From JBDHWI01 sp964590135 (GTDB taxonomy: Bacteria > Chloroflexota > Anaerolineae > J036 > Brachytrichaceae): a stretch of DNA of 64,000 nucleotides. Positions within the stretch are counted from its first letter, which is position 1, and every line of letters begins with the position of its first letter. The position numbers were made by a program, and so were the translations under genes. Below, piece by piece: positions 56,966-64,000 of the stretch. The notes under the pieces were generated by a model. It was given only the letters and a program-made list of their open reading frames with translations. It was not told the DNA's origin and did no database searches. The stretch is from positions 84,666-148,665 of the forward strand of contig CAZPVX010000007.1 in assembly GCA_964590135.1 (NCBI GenBank), written 5' to 3'.

Positions 56966-59599
56966 ATGAACAAGCCTGAGCAAAAAAGAACCGCCACGCC
57001 GCTGCACATCGTCGGCCTCAATGCCACCTTGATCGCCGGTCTGCTGATCGGCCTCTCCCTGAATCCGCCGGCCAGCCCACCTGCCGCGCCGCAGATCACC
57101 GTTGCAGCGCCGACTGCCATCTCCGCCAATGTTCAAACGCCGCAACAAGCTTTTAGGGCATTGCAGGCACGCGCCGGCACGCCGCTTACGGTGCAGTGGG
57201 ACGCAAACACCGGCACGCCAGAGTGGATCTCCGCCGGCGACCCAACCAAGCGCCTGCCCTATACGCCCAGCGCTGCTGAGCGCGGCAACCCGGTCGCCAT
57301 CGCGCGCGGCTTTCTCGATGAGAATCGCGCGCTGTTCAACATGGTTTCGGCCGGCAACGAACTAAAACTGCTGCGCATCGAGCCGGACGAGCAGTTGGAT
57401 TTTTCGCATGTGCGCATGGCGCAGATTTACAAAGGCTTGAACGTGTTTGGCCGGCAACTCATGGTGCATCTCGATGCGCAGGAGCGCATTGTCGCGGTCA
57501 ACGGTCAGTTCGCGCCAAACATCAACGTTGACATCAAACCCACTGTCGCCCAAGCTGACGCCGAGCAGATGGCGCTGGACGAAGTGCGGAACAACCAACT
57601 GACGCTGGCTGAGGCGAAGCGCGCCACGATTGAATTGCGTCAGCCGCGCACTGAGCTGATGGTGTTCGCCGACGAAGCCGGCCAAACCACGCTGGCATGG
57701 CGCGTCAAACTGATCACCACATCGCCGCTGGGCGAATGGGACGTCTTCGTGAATGCGCGCAAACCGCGCATCGTGCATGTCATCAACACCTCGGAATCGG
57801 CGATGCGCCGGCGCACCTTCAGCGCGCGCAACAGCACCAACATCCCGGGCCGGCTGATGATTGACGAGGGCGAGCGCTCGCGCGATCCGGTTGCGCAGGC
57901 CGCGCACGACGGCGCAAAGAAGGTCTATGACTATTACTTCAACACCTTTAAGCGCGACAGCATCGACGGCCAGGGCATGCCGCTCATCAGCACGGTGAAC
58001 TATGGCAGTGATCCTGATGATGCCGAAAACGCCGCATGGATCGGCGAAGCCGGGCAGATGATCTACGGTGACGGCGGCCGGATTTTCAAACCGTTGCCCT
58101 ACGGCCTTGACGTGGTTGGCCATGAATTTACGCATGGCGTGATCGACAGCACTGCTGACCTTGTGTATGAGGGCCAGCCTGGCGCGTTGAACGAATCGTT
58201 TGCCGACGTGTTTGGCGCGTTGATTGACCGTGGCAACTGGACGATTGGCGAGACAGTGATCAAGTCGCCGCCCTATCCAGTGAAGGTGCTGCGCAGCCTG
58301 GAAGACCCAACGTTGGGCGGATATTACGACCCGCGCGACCCGCTGAGCGGCGTGGGTCAGCCGGCGAGCATGAAAGAATACGCCAACCTGCCCAACAGCC
58401 GGCGCGCAGACAACGGCGGCGTGCATATCAACAGCGGCGTGCCGAATCACGTCGCCTATCTCATAGCCCATGCCATCGGCCCGGAAAAGCTTGAGCAGAT
58501 TTACTATCGCGCGCTCACGCAATACCTGACCCCGCGCTCGAACTTTTTGAATGCGGCCAATGCGCTGCTGCGCGCCGCCGGCGATCTGTATGGCACAGAT
58601 CAGAACGTGCTGGCAGCCGTGCGCAACAGCCATACCCAGGTTGGCATGAACATGGGCGGCAGCACCAGCGTGCCAACGCCGCAACCCCAGAACCCCAACG
58701 ATATTCCCGTGCCGGAGCCAGGGCCGGTGCAGCAACCCACGCTGCCCGCCGGCTGCACCAACCTCATTCAGGATGGCAGTTTCGAAGGCGATGGCGACTG
58801 GGTGCAGGAATCGAAGAGCAGCATCATCGATGGCGAAGCGCCGCACACCGGCAAGCGCAGCGCATGGCTGGGCGGCACCGACAAGGAAACCACGCAGATC
58901 ATCTATCAGGCGGTGCGCATTCCAGCCAACGCCACGACGCTGGAATTGAACTACTACCGCTTGATCCATTCGGAGAGCGCCGGCGGTGTGCTGGGCGGGC
59001 TGTTCGATGCATCCAAGGCCACCTTCAGCACGCTGATTGCCAACGACAAGGGTGACTTGCTGGGCGCGGTGGAACAGGTCGATTCCACTGAAGGCGACGA
59101 TACGTGGAAGCAGATGCGCTTCGATGTGAGCGAGCTTGCCGGCAAGAGCATCCGCCTCGCGTTTGCCTCGGAGAACCAGCGCGGCAACATCAGCAGCTTC
59201 TTTGTCGATGACGTGCAGTTGATCGCCTGCACCACCGGCAGCGGGCCGGCTGCCCCGCAAACGTCTTCCGCCGATCTGGTCTTCATTCAGGGCGAGGTGA
59301 CCGACGCCGACACCGGACGCGGTGTGTATGGGGCACAGGTGTTCGTGTTGAAGGCCGGCCTGCGCGCGCGCGATGCCGCCTCTGATGACAATGTGACTGC
59401 CGACGAAGTGGCTGCGCAGGGCGTGACCGATCAGTCCGGCTTCTACCGCATCGACAAATCGGTCAAGCGCGGGCAAGACTACAGCGTCATCATCATTGCG
59501 CGCGGCTATCGCCCCATCGTGGCTGACGACGGCATCAAGCTGCCTGGCAACGCAACCAATCCATTCCCCATCGATGCAACGATGCGAAAAAGTCGATAA
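56966..59599 (+). CDS. Secreted M4 (thermolysin-family) metalloprotease, multidomain
   Basis: An 877-aa protein. N-terminal signal-type hydrophobic stretch (LNATLIAGLLIGLSL), a propeptide with FTP/PepSY-like parts (~residues 60-270), then the M4 domain with VVGHEFTHGVID and GALNESFADVFGALID (HExxH plus distal Glu) and HINSGVPNHVAYLIAHAIG (transition-state His region). After a Pro-rich linker come a jelly-roll-like domain (LIQDGSFEGDGDW...) and a C-terminal carboxypeptidase-regulatory-like domain (VTDADTGRGVYGAQVFV). Confidence 0.92.
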   Translation: MNKPEQKRTATPLHIVGLNATLIAGLLIGLSLNPPASPPAAPQITVAAPTAISANVQTPQQAFRALQARAGTPLTVQWDANTGTPEWISAGDPTKRLPYTPSAAERGNPVAIARGFLDENRALFNMVSAGNELKLLRIEPDEQLDFSHVRMAQIYKGLNVFGRQLMVHLDAQERIVAVNGQFAPNINVDIKPTVAQADAEQMALDEVRNNQLTLAEAKRATIELRQPRTELMVFADEAGQTTLAWRVKLITTSPLGEWDVFVNARKPRIVHVINTSESAMRRRTFSARNSTNIPGRLMIDEGERSRDPVAQAAHDGAKKVYDYYFNTFKRDSIDGQGMPLISTVNYGSDPDDAENAAWIGEAGQMIYGDGGRIFKPLPYGLDVVGHEFTHGVIDSTADLVYEGQPGALNESFADVFGALIDRGNWTIGETVIKSPPYPVKVLRSLEDPTLGGYYDPRDPLSGVGQPASMKEYANLPNSRRADNGGVHINSGVPNHVAYLIAHAIGPEKLEQIYYRALTQYLTPRSNFLNAANALLRAAGDLYGTDQNVLAAVRNSHTQVGMNMGGSTSVPTPQPQNPNDIPVPEPGPVQQPTLPAGCTNLIQDGSFEGDGDWVQESKSSIIDGEAPHTGKRSAWLGGTDKETTQIIYQAVRIPANATTLELNYYRLIHSESAGGVLGGLFDASKATFSTLIANDKGDLLGAVEQVDSTEGDDTWKQMRFDVSELAGKSIRLAFASENQRGNISSFFVDDVQLIACTTGSGPAAPQTSSADLVFIQGEVTDADTGRGVYGAQVFVLKAGLRARDAASDDNVTADEVAAQGVTDQSGFYRIDKSVKRGQDYSVIIIARGYRPIVADDGIKLPGNATNPFPIDATMRKSR

Positions 59600-59601
59600 C
59601 T

Positions 59602-60540
59602 ATGGCAGAAGCAAAACGAGAATGCTGCATTTGTGGTGACGCTGTTGAGCCGCCCTACAACACGCTGGGCGGACGCGTGTATTGCGCGCGGCATTACGCG
59701 CAGGTGAACAAACCCCATACCGGCTTCTGGCGGGCGACGGTCATTCAACTGGTTGTGATGGCGCTCTTCAGCGGGATCGTGGCGACGATCGCAAGATTCC
59801 TGCCCCCGCTTGGCATGGCGCCACTCATCCTGCTCGGTTTGTTCCTCGCCATCGTGCCCTCGGCGCTGTGGCTGATTTACTTCTATCGTCAGGACCGCCT
59901 TGAGCCAGAGCCAAAGCACAAGCTGGGATTGGTGTTCATGACGGCGCTGCTGCTGACCGACGTGCTGGCGCGCCGCGTGATATACGACTGGTTCCGCGTG
60001 CCGGAGTGGGCCGCCACCAATACGTGGACGTCGCTCGGCGCATCGATCTTCATCAGCGCGGCCATCTATCAAGCCATCGTCTATGTGGCCATTCGCACGG
60101 TGTATCAGAGCGATGAGTTTGACGAGCGCATGGACGGCGTCGTGTATGGCACGGTTGCCGGCCTCGGCATTGCCACCATGCTCAACCTGCGCTATGTCAT
60201 CGACAATGGCGGGGTGGAGCTTGCGCCCGGCGTGGTGCGCACGGTGACCACGGCGCTGGCGCAGGCGTCGTTTGGCGGGCTGATGGGCTGGTTCATGGCT
60301 GAGGCGAAGTTCACACACAAAAAAGCGTGGTGGATGCCGGCCGGCTTTGCGCTCTCGGTGCTGCTGAATGGCCTGTTCAGCTGGTTGATTGGCGAAGTGG
60401 CCGACGCCGGCCTGGGCGTGGAAGTATGGCGCTCGCTGCTGTTCGGTCTGCTGGTGGCGCTCGGCACGTTCATCGTGCTGGCACTGTTGATGCGGCGCGC
60501 GACCGAAGTGACCTTGAGGCGCACGCACGCCGGCGCATAG
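59602..60540 (+). CDS. PrsW-like membrane protein lacking the catalytic glutamates
   Basis: A 312-aa protein. An N-terminal Cys zinc ribbon (CCICGDAVEPPYNTL...YCARHY) precedes eight or so TM segments. FYRQDRLEPEPK and DEFDERMDGVVYGTVAGLGI are clear PrsW signatures, but the EExxK motif expected just before reads YQAIVYVAIR. So it is probably an inactive relative of the intramembrane protease. It starts 2 nt after the M4 protease stop and is probably co-transcribed with it. Confidence 0.78.
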   Translation: MAEAKRECCICGDAVEPPYNTLGGRVYCARHYAQVNKPHTGFWRATVIQLVVMALFSGIVATIARFLPPLGMAPLILLGLFLAIVPSALWLIYFYRQDRLEPEPKHKLGLVFMTALLLTDVLARRVIYDWFRVPEWAATNTWTSLGASIFISAAIYQAIVYVAIRTVYQSDEFDERMDGVVYGTVAGLGIATMLNLRYVIDNGGVELAPGVVRTVTTALAQASFGGLMGWFMAEAKFTHKKAWWMPAGFALSVLLNGLFSWLIGEVADAGLGVEVWRSLLFGLLVALGTFIVLALLMRRATEVTLRRTHAGA

Positions 60541-60553
60541 CGGCAGGAGTAAC

Positions 60554-61183
60554 ATGACCCAAGCAACTTCAACACCGCCAGTCCTGGATGAAATTGCCAA
60601 AGCGTATCCCATGCGCTTTCTGCGCAAGGACGTTGGCGTCGCCATCGTCGCCGGCGCCTGTCTGCTGATCGGCCTGCTCATCATGAACTGGGCCGAGGCG
60701 CGCACAAAAACATTTGCGGCGCAGGATGTGCCGTTCAGCATCAGCTACCCCGCCGGCTGGGTTGCCACCGAATCGCTGCTCGATGCGCCGCTGATGAAAG
60801 TTGAAGACCCGGTGGCCGGCTCGGCCTTCAAGACGGCACTCACGGTTGAGTCGCGTCAGTTGGACCCGGCTGCGCCGCCGACCTTGCAAGAGTTGCTCGA
60901 CCGGCGCGTGCAGGATCGCGCATCGCTGACCGGCTATCACTTCCTTTCCAACAGCGAAACGACGGTGGGCGGGCAGAAAGCCATGCGCTACGACTACGCC
61001 TACACCGCGCAACCCATCGACCAACCGCGCCGCGCATCGCTGCCGGTGGTGGTGGTGGCGCAGGAATACATCGTGATCGGCAAGGACAACACCTACTACA
61101 TCACCTTCGCCGTGCCAGAGAATGAAGCCGATCTCAATCGGCCCCGCATTGAGCGCGTCATTCAATCGATCAAACTGGATTAG
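60554..61183 (+). CDS. Single-pass membrane protein with PsbP/DcrB-like outer domain
   Basis: A 209-aa protein. One TM helix (VAIVAGACLLIGLLIMNWAE, ~30-49) then an outside alpha/beta domain (FSISYPAGWVATES..., YYITFAVPENEADLNRPRIE) of the PsbP/DcrB-like type. The gene follows the PrsW-like gene with GGAG upstream. Function unknown. Confidence 0.6.
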   Translation: MTQATSTPPVLDEIAKAYPMRFLRKDVGVAIVAGACLLIGLLIMNWAEARTKTFAAQDVPFSISYPAGWVATESLLDAPLMKVEDPVAGSAFKTALTVESRQLDPAAPPTLQELLDRRVQDRASLTGYHFLSNSETTVGGQKAMRYDYAYTAQPIDQPRRASLPVVVVAQEYIVIGKDNTYYITFAVPENEADLNRPRIERVIQSIKLD

Positions 61184-61234
61184 CGCCCAACATGACGCGC
61201 ACTGTGAAGGATGCGAGGAGCAACAAGGGGTTTC

Positions 61235-61738
61235 ATGAACACAATCGGCAAGCGGATTAGTGAAGAAGGCGCGGCAGCCCAACCCGCCGGCGAGCACGAC
61301 AAGGCTGTGCTGGGTTCGTTGGACGGTGCGCCGGCAGATACAAACCTGAGCGCGCCGGACGATGCGCCATTGACATTGCCGAAGGGCGCGTTGGTGGCGA
61401 TGCGCAAGAGCGGCGGCCTGCGCTTCACCTCACGCACTGTCGTCGTGCATCGCGATGGTCGGGTGAGCGCACAAGGCGGCACGCGCAGCCGCAACTTGAA
61501 GCCGCCGGCGCGGTTGAGCAAAACGCAGCTTTCCTCGCTGAAACATACTGTTGCAAAGAGCATGAACGCGGCCACACCGAAGTCATTGGGCCGGCAAAAC
61601 CCCGACGCCTATGCCTACGAGATCGTGGCGCGGGTGGGCCGGCGCGTCGTCACGACCGAAGTGTTCGACGGCAGCATCCCTGCATCAATGGCTGGCTTGA
61701 TTAAAACATTGAGCGGGCATTTGCCGGCGGGTAGTTGA
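61235..61738 (+). CDS. Hypothetical protein
   Basis: A 167-aa protein starting MNTIGKRISEEGAAAQPAGE, with AAGGGG a few nt upstream. The N-terminal 50 residues look disordered; the rest is a small basic domain (LVAMRKSGGLRFTSRTVVVH, YAYEIVARVGRRVVTTEVFD) similar in style to emfourin-type M4 partner or inhibitor proteins. That would fit the M4 protease upstream, but is only a suggestion. Confidence 0.55.
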   Translation: MNTIGKRISEEGAAAQPAGEHDKAVLGSLDGAPADTNLSAPDDAPLTLPKGALVAMRKSGGLRFTSRTVVVHRDGRVSAQGGTRSRNLKPPARLSKTQLSSLKHTVAKSMNAATPKSLGRQNPDAYAYEIVARVGRRVVTTEVFDGSIPASMAGLIKTLSGHLPAGS

Positions 61739-62017
61739 TCAGTAGGGGCGTCCGGCGAAATGTGTTCATGGCTGGTTGTCCAGAAGCGTGGGCATGACGT
61801 GATGAACCGAAAATGACAAAAAGGTTGTTGGCTTCGCTGCTGTGCGTATGGCGGGATTCTTGTAGCCCCCACCTTTCCCTTGGTGCTCCCTGTCACCGCT
61901 GATTCCTCATCTCGCCAACGTCGTACTGGTAGAATCATTTCGTTATATCCAGCCCGCGCGGGCGTCTGTCCCTTTGACATGCAGATCCGCGCAATTCAGA
62001 ACAGGAGAAAGTGAAAA
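61739..62017 (+). other. 279-bp leader region of rpsO
   Basis: No gene. It holds TAGAAT (~61930-61935) and TATATC as possible -10 boxes, and the palindrome GCCCGCGCGGGC near 61953, before AGGAGA 11 nt upstream of rpsO. The structured leader may bind S15, as known for rpsO autoregulation, but I see no specific match. Confidence 0.4.
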
Positions 62018-62287
62018 ATGGCTCTCAGCAAAGGTGAGAAAGCCGCAATCGTTGAAAAGTTTGCGGTCAACGCCGGCGACACCGGCTCATCGGAAGTGCA
62101 GATCGCGCTGCTCACCCAGCGCATCAATCAGTTGAACGAGCATCTGAAGCTGCACAAGCACGATCAGGCGACGCGCTATGGCCTGATCAAGCTGGTCGGC
62201 AAGCGTCGTGCGCACCTCAAGTATCTGGCGGCCAGGAACCCCGCCGGCTACCGCGAATTGCTCGGCAAACTGGGCCTTCGCAAGTAA
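62018..62287 (+). CDS. rpsO: Ribosomal protein uS15
   Basis: An 89-aa protein of standard length. DTGSSEVQIALLTQRINQLN, HLKLHKHDQATRYGLIKLVG and KRRAHLKYLAARNPAGYREL are the S15 signatures. It binds 16S rRNA in the 30S platform. Good Shine-Dalgarno. rpsO is followed by pnp, the classic bacterial order. Confidence 0.97.
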   Translation: MALSKGEKAAIVEKFAVNAGDTGSSEVQIALLTQRINQLNEHLKLHKHDQATRYGLIKLVGKRRAHLKYLAARNPAGYRELLGKLGLRK

Positions 62288-62297
62288 TGGATTGGAC

Positions 62298-62336
62298 GTG
62301 CGACGCATCCTTCGACAAGTTCAGGATGCGTCGCAC
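62298..62336. repeat. Hairpin REP-like element after rpsO (copy 4)
   Basis: GTGCGACGCATCC (62298-62310) and GGATGCGTCGCAC (62324-62336) form a perfect 13-bp stem; the loop TTCGACAAGTTCA is the core of the dispersed repeat also found at 11478, 18963 and 20547. Little U-tract follows, so it is more likely a REP/mRNA-stabilising element than a simple terminator. Confidence 0.8.
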
Positions 62337-62359
62337 ATTAAACGGCGGCGGACGTAGAT

Positions 62360-62460
62360 GTTAGAGGCCAGCCTCTGAAAGTGCTGAATGCTGAGTGAAA
62401 ATCAGCTCCTCAGAATTCGGAATGCAGCGCTCAGCGCTGATTCAGCGTTTGGCCTCTAAC
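62360..62460 (+). promoter_or_regulatory. Nested inverted repeats in the rpsO-pnp gap
   Basis: GTTAGAGGCCA (62360-62370) is complementary to TGGCCTCTAAC (62450-62460), and GCTGAAT (62383-62389) to ATTCAGC (62440-62446). Together they could fold ~100 nt into a long branched hairpin in the pnp leader, the place where RNase III sites regulate pnp in E. coli. The 11-bp ends could also mark a small mobile element. Confidence 0.5.
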
Positions 62461-62563
62461 CTCTAACCGCCCCGCAAGTGATGGACGACAGGCGAGTGAC
62501 GATGGGCTTTCATCGTCCGTCGTCAGCGGTCAGTCGTCTTTTTCTGCAAGGAGACAACCTCAC

Positions 62564-64000
62564 ATGACCACAGATGCAACCAGCATCGTTGTCGCGCCGA
62601 TTCCGGAGAACTACACGTACACGGCGAACATCGGCGACAAAGAATTGACGATTGAGACGGGCCGGCTGGCGCGTCTGGCCGGCGGCGCAGTCACCGTGCG
62701 CATGGGCGACACGATGGTGCTGGCGACAGCCACGATGGCCAAACAGGTGCGCGCCGGCATCGATTTCTTCCCGCTCAGCGTGGAATACGAAGAGCGCCTG
62801 TATGCCGCCGGCCGCATCCCCGGCAGCTACTTCCGCCGCGAAGGTCGCCCCGCCGAAGCCGCGATTTTGATCTGCCGGCTGGTCGACCGCCCGCTGCGCC
62901 CGCTCTTCCCCGACGACCTGCGCAACGACGTGCAGATCATCATCACCGCGCTCTCGCACGACCAGATCAACGACATCGACGTGCTGGCAGTGAATGCAGC
63001 CAGCGCTGCGCTGATGGTGAGCGATGTGCCGTTTGACAACCCCGTCGGCGCGTGCCGCATCGGCCTGATCAACGGCGAACTGGTCGTGAACCCCACGATT
63101 CCAGAGATGGAATACAGCGACCTCGACCTGCGCGTCGCCGGCACCAAAGACGCCATTGTCATGGTCGAGTGCGGCGCGAACGAAGTGGATGAGGCGACGA
63201 TGGTCGCCGCGCTCAAGCTGGCGCACGAGTCGATTCAAGGCTTCATCAACACCCTCGTCGATATGCGCGAGGCGGTGGGCAAGCCCAAGAGCGATTACCC
63301 CAAGTTCGGCCAGAACAAGGAATTCAACGAGAAGGTGCGCGCTGCCGTCGGCAGCCGCGTGCAGGATGCCATCGACCAGGAACTGGAGAAGGCCGAGCGC
63401 AGCGCGGTGATCGACGCGCTGGAAGGCGAAGTGCTGGCGCAGATGCAGAGCATCGGCGACGTGAATGCCGACGAATTGCATCAGGTCGTGAAGGATATGA
63501 CCAGCGACGCGGTGCGCATGCGCATCCTGCGCGATGGCGTTCGCCCCGACGGCCGCACCCTCAAGCAGATTCGCCCGATCTGGTGCGAAGTGGGCGATCA
63601 CCTCAGCCCGCGCGCGCACGGCATCGGCCTGTTCACGCGCGGCGAGACGCAGATTCTTTCGGTGGTCACGCTGGGCAGCAAGGGCGATGCGCAAAAGCTC
63701 GATGGCTTGTATCCGTCCGAGGAAAAGCGCTACATGCACAACTACAACTTCCCGCCCTATAGCACGGGCGAGGCGAAGGTGTTGCGCGGCAGCAGCCGGC
63801 GCGAGATCGGCCACGGCGCACTGGCCGAGCGCGCGTTGGTTCCGGTGATTCCGAGCGAGGATGACTTCCCCTACACCCTGCGCGTGGTGAGCGAGGCGCT
63901 GTCGTCGAACGGCAGCACGTCGATGGGCAGCGTGTGCGGCAGCACACTCGCGCTGATGGACGCTGGCGTTCCGATCAGCGCGCCGGTCGCGGGTATCGCC
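62564..64000 (+). CDS. pnp: Polyribonucleotide nucleotidyltransferase, 3' end beyond window
   Basis: 479 codons are visible, open to the window edge. The first RNase PH domain (RLARLAGGAVTVRMGDTMVL, PGSYFRREGRPAEAAILICR with LVDRPLRPLFP), the helical middle, and the start of the second PH domain (RPDGRTLKQIRPI, GIGLFTRGETQILSVVTLGS, SSNGSTSMGSVCGSTLALMD) are present. The KH and S1 domains must follow. AAGGAG lies 10 nt upstream. It degrades RNA with phosphate; the leader may be RNase III-controlled. Confidence 0.97.
   Translation, partial: MTTDATSIVVAPIPENYTYTANIGDKELTIETGRLARLAGGAVTVRMGDTMVLATATMAKQVRAGIDFFPLSVEYEERLYAAGRIPGSYFRREGRPAEAAILICRLVDRPLRPLFPDDLRNDVQIIITALSHDQINDIDVLAVNAASAALMVSDVPFDNPVGACRIGLINGELVVNPTIPEMEYSDLDLRVAGTKDAIVMVECGANEVDEATMVAALKLAHESIQGFINTLVDMREAVGKPKSDYPKFGQNKEFNEKVRAAVGSRVQDAIDQELEKAERSAVIDALEGEVLAQMQSIGDVNADELHQVVKDMTSDAVRMRILRDGVRPDGRTLKQIRPIWCEVGDHLSPRAHGIGLFTRGETQILSVVTLGSKGDAQKLDGLYPSEEKRYMHNYNFPPYSTGEAKVLRGSSRREIGHGALAERALVPVIPSEDDFPYTLRVVSEALSSNGSTSMGSVCGSTLALMDAGVPISAPVAGIA

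Noticed and set aside
57362..59476. 704-codon leftward ORF opposite the M4 protease
   Set aside because: Its translation is His/Arg/Val/Ala-rich without any motif, has no Shine-Dalgarno and is fully antisense to a gene with intact protease motifs. It is a shadow caused by GC-rich codon bias.
59506..60741. 411-codon leftward ORF opposite the PrsW-like gene
   Set aside because: His/Arg/Gln-rich antisense frame covering three rightward genes; no motif.
62510..63814. 434-codon leftward ORF opposite pnp
   Set aside because: Shadow of the pnp reading frame, which has all PNPase signatures and a proper Shine-Dalgarno.

Overview
The window joins two kinds of DNA. Positions 1 to about 32,520 are a temperate siphovirus-like prophage, cut by the left window edge. 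Positions about 32,690 to 64,000 are ordinary bacterial chromosome. The host is probably a member of Chloroflexota (Anaerolineae-like). This rests on the high GC content, secreted proteins with a YLPxVMR-type motif, a PurL with two fused PurS-like domains, DUF4127, the DUF5060 glycosidase and dispersed PSTSSGQ/LSLSKG-type palindromes. I could not test it by database search.

Prophage, left to right. Positions 1-6152 are a leftward early operon of small, mostly ATGA-overlapping genes: a replication-initiator-like protein running off the window, a winged-helix protein, a T5orf172 (GIY-YIG) protein, a RecA-fold ATPase of the AAA_24/Sak4 type and many unknowns. A divergent control region at about 6153-6252 separates it from a cI-like repressor (6253-6753). 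Positions 6.8-11.2 kb are accessory genes: an orphan HsdR-N nuclease-like protein, a lipoprotein, a DUF3761 protein, a DUF3467 protein, a HicB/HicA-like pair and an HExxH membrane protein. Positions 11.3-13.2 kb hold small membrane proteins, including one with a C-terminal domain that looks like the death-like effector-associated domains of bacterial conflict systems. A 1.39-kb HNH-endonuclease insertion then splits a small gene (13.07-14.68 kb). Positions 14.76-32.52 kb are a rightward late operon in canonical order: TerS, TerL, portal, MuF-like, scaffold, decoration, major capsid, connectors, major tail, chaperone, tape measure, Dit, fibre-like and Gp37-like tail proteins. No integrase or endolysin is recognisable.

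Chromosome. There is a four-gene unit (DUF2085, TlpA-like thioredoxin, HIT, MTA phosphorylase), then convergent purL-clpS, then proB, nanE, DUF4127, a cysteine-rich protein, an HDAC-family deacetylase and an SDR. These are followed by a leftward unit (DUF3592, solo Cas4-like nuclease, DUF5060 glycosidase), a PHP protein and a degenerate nitrilase. A TPP-riboswitch operon (thiamine pyrophosphokinase, thiamine-binding protein, permease) comes next. Kynurenine formamidase and kynureninase flank a class C beta-lactamase-like hydrolase. The region ends with an ABC ATPase, an M4 metalloprotease, a PrsW relative without its catalytic glutamates, rpsO and the 5' part of pnp.

Expression signals differ by gene class. 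Internal phage genes and downstream cistrons have Shine-Dalgarno sequences. Many first genes, and two phage regulators, have a -10 box only 6-8 nt before the start codon and so are probably leaderless. The hexamer GCCGGC is strongly over-represented in both phage and host. Host-type palindromic repeats also lie inside phage reading frames, which points to long co-residence.
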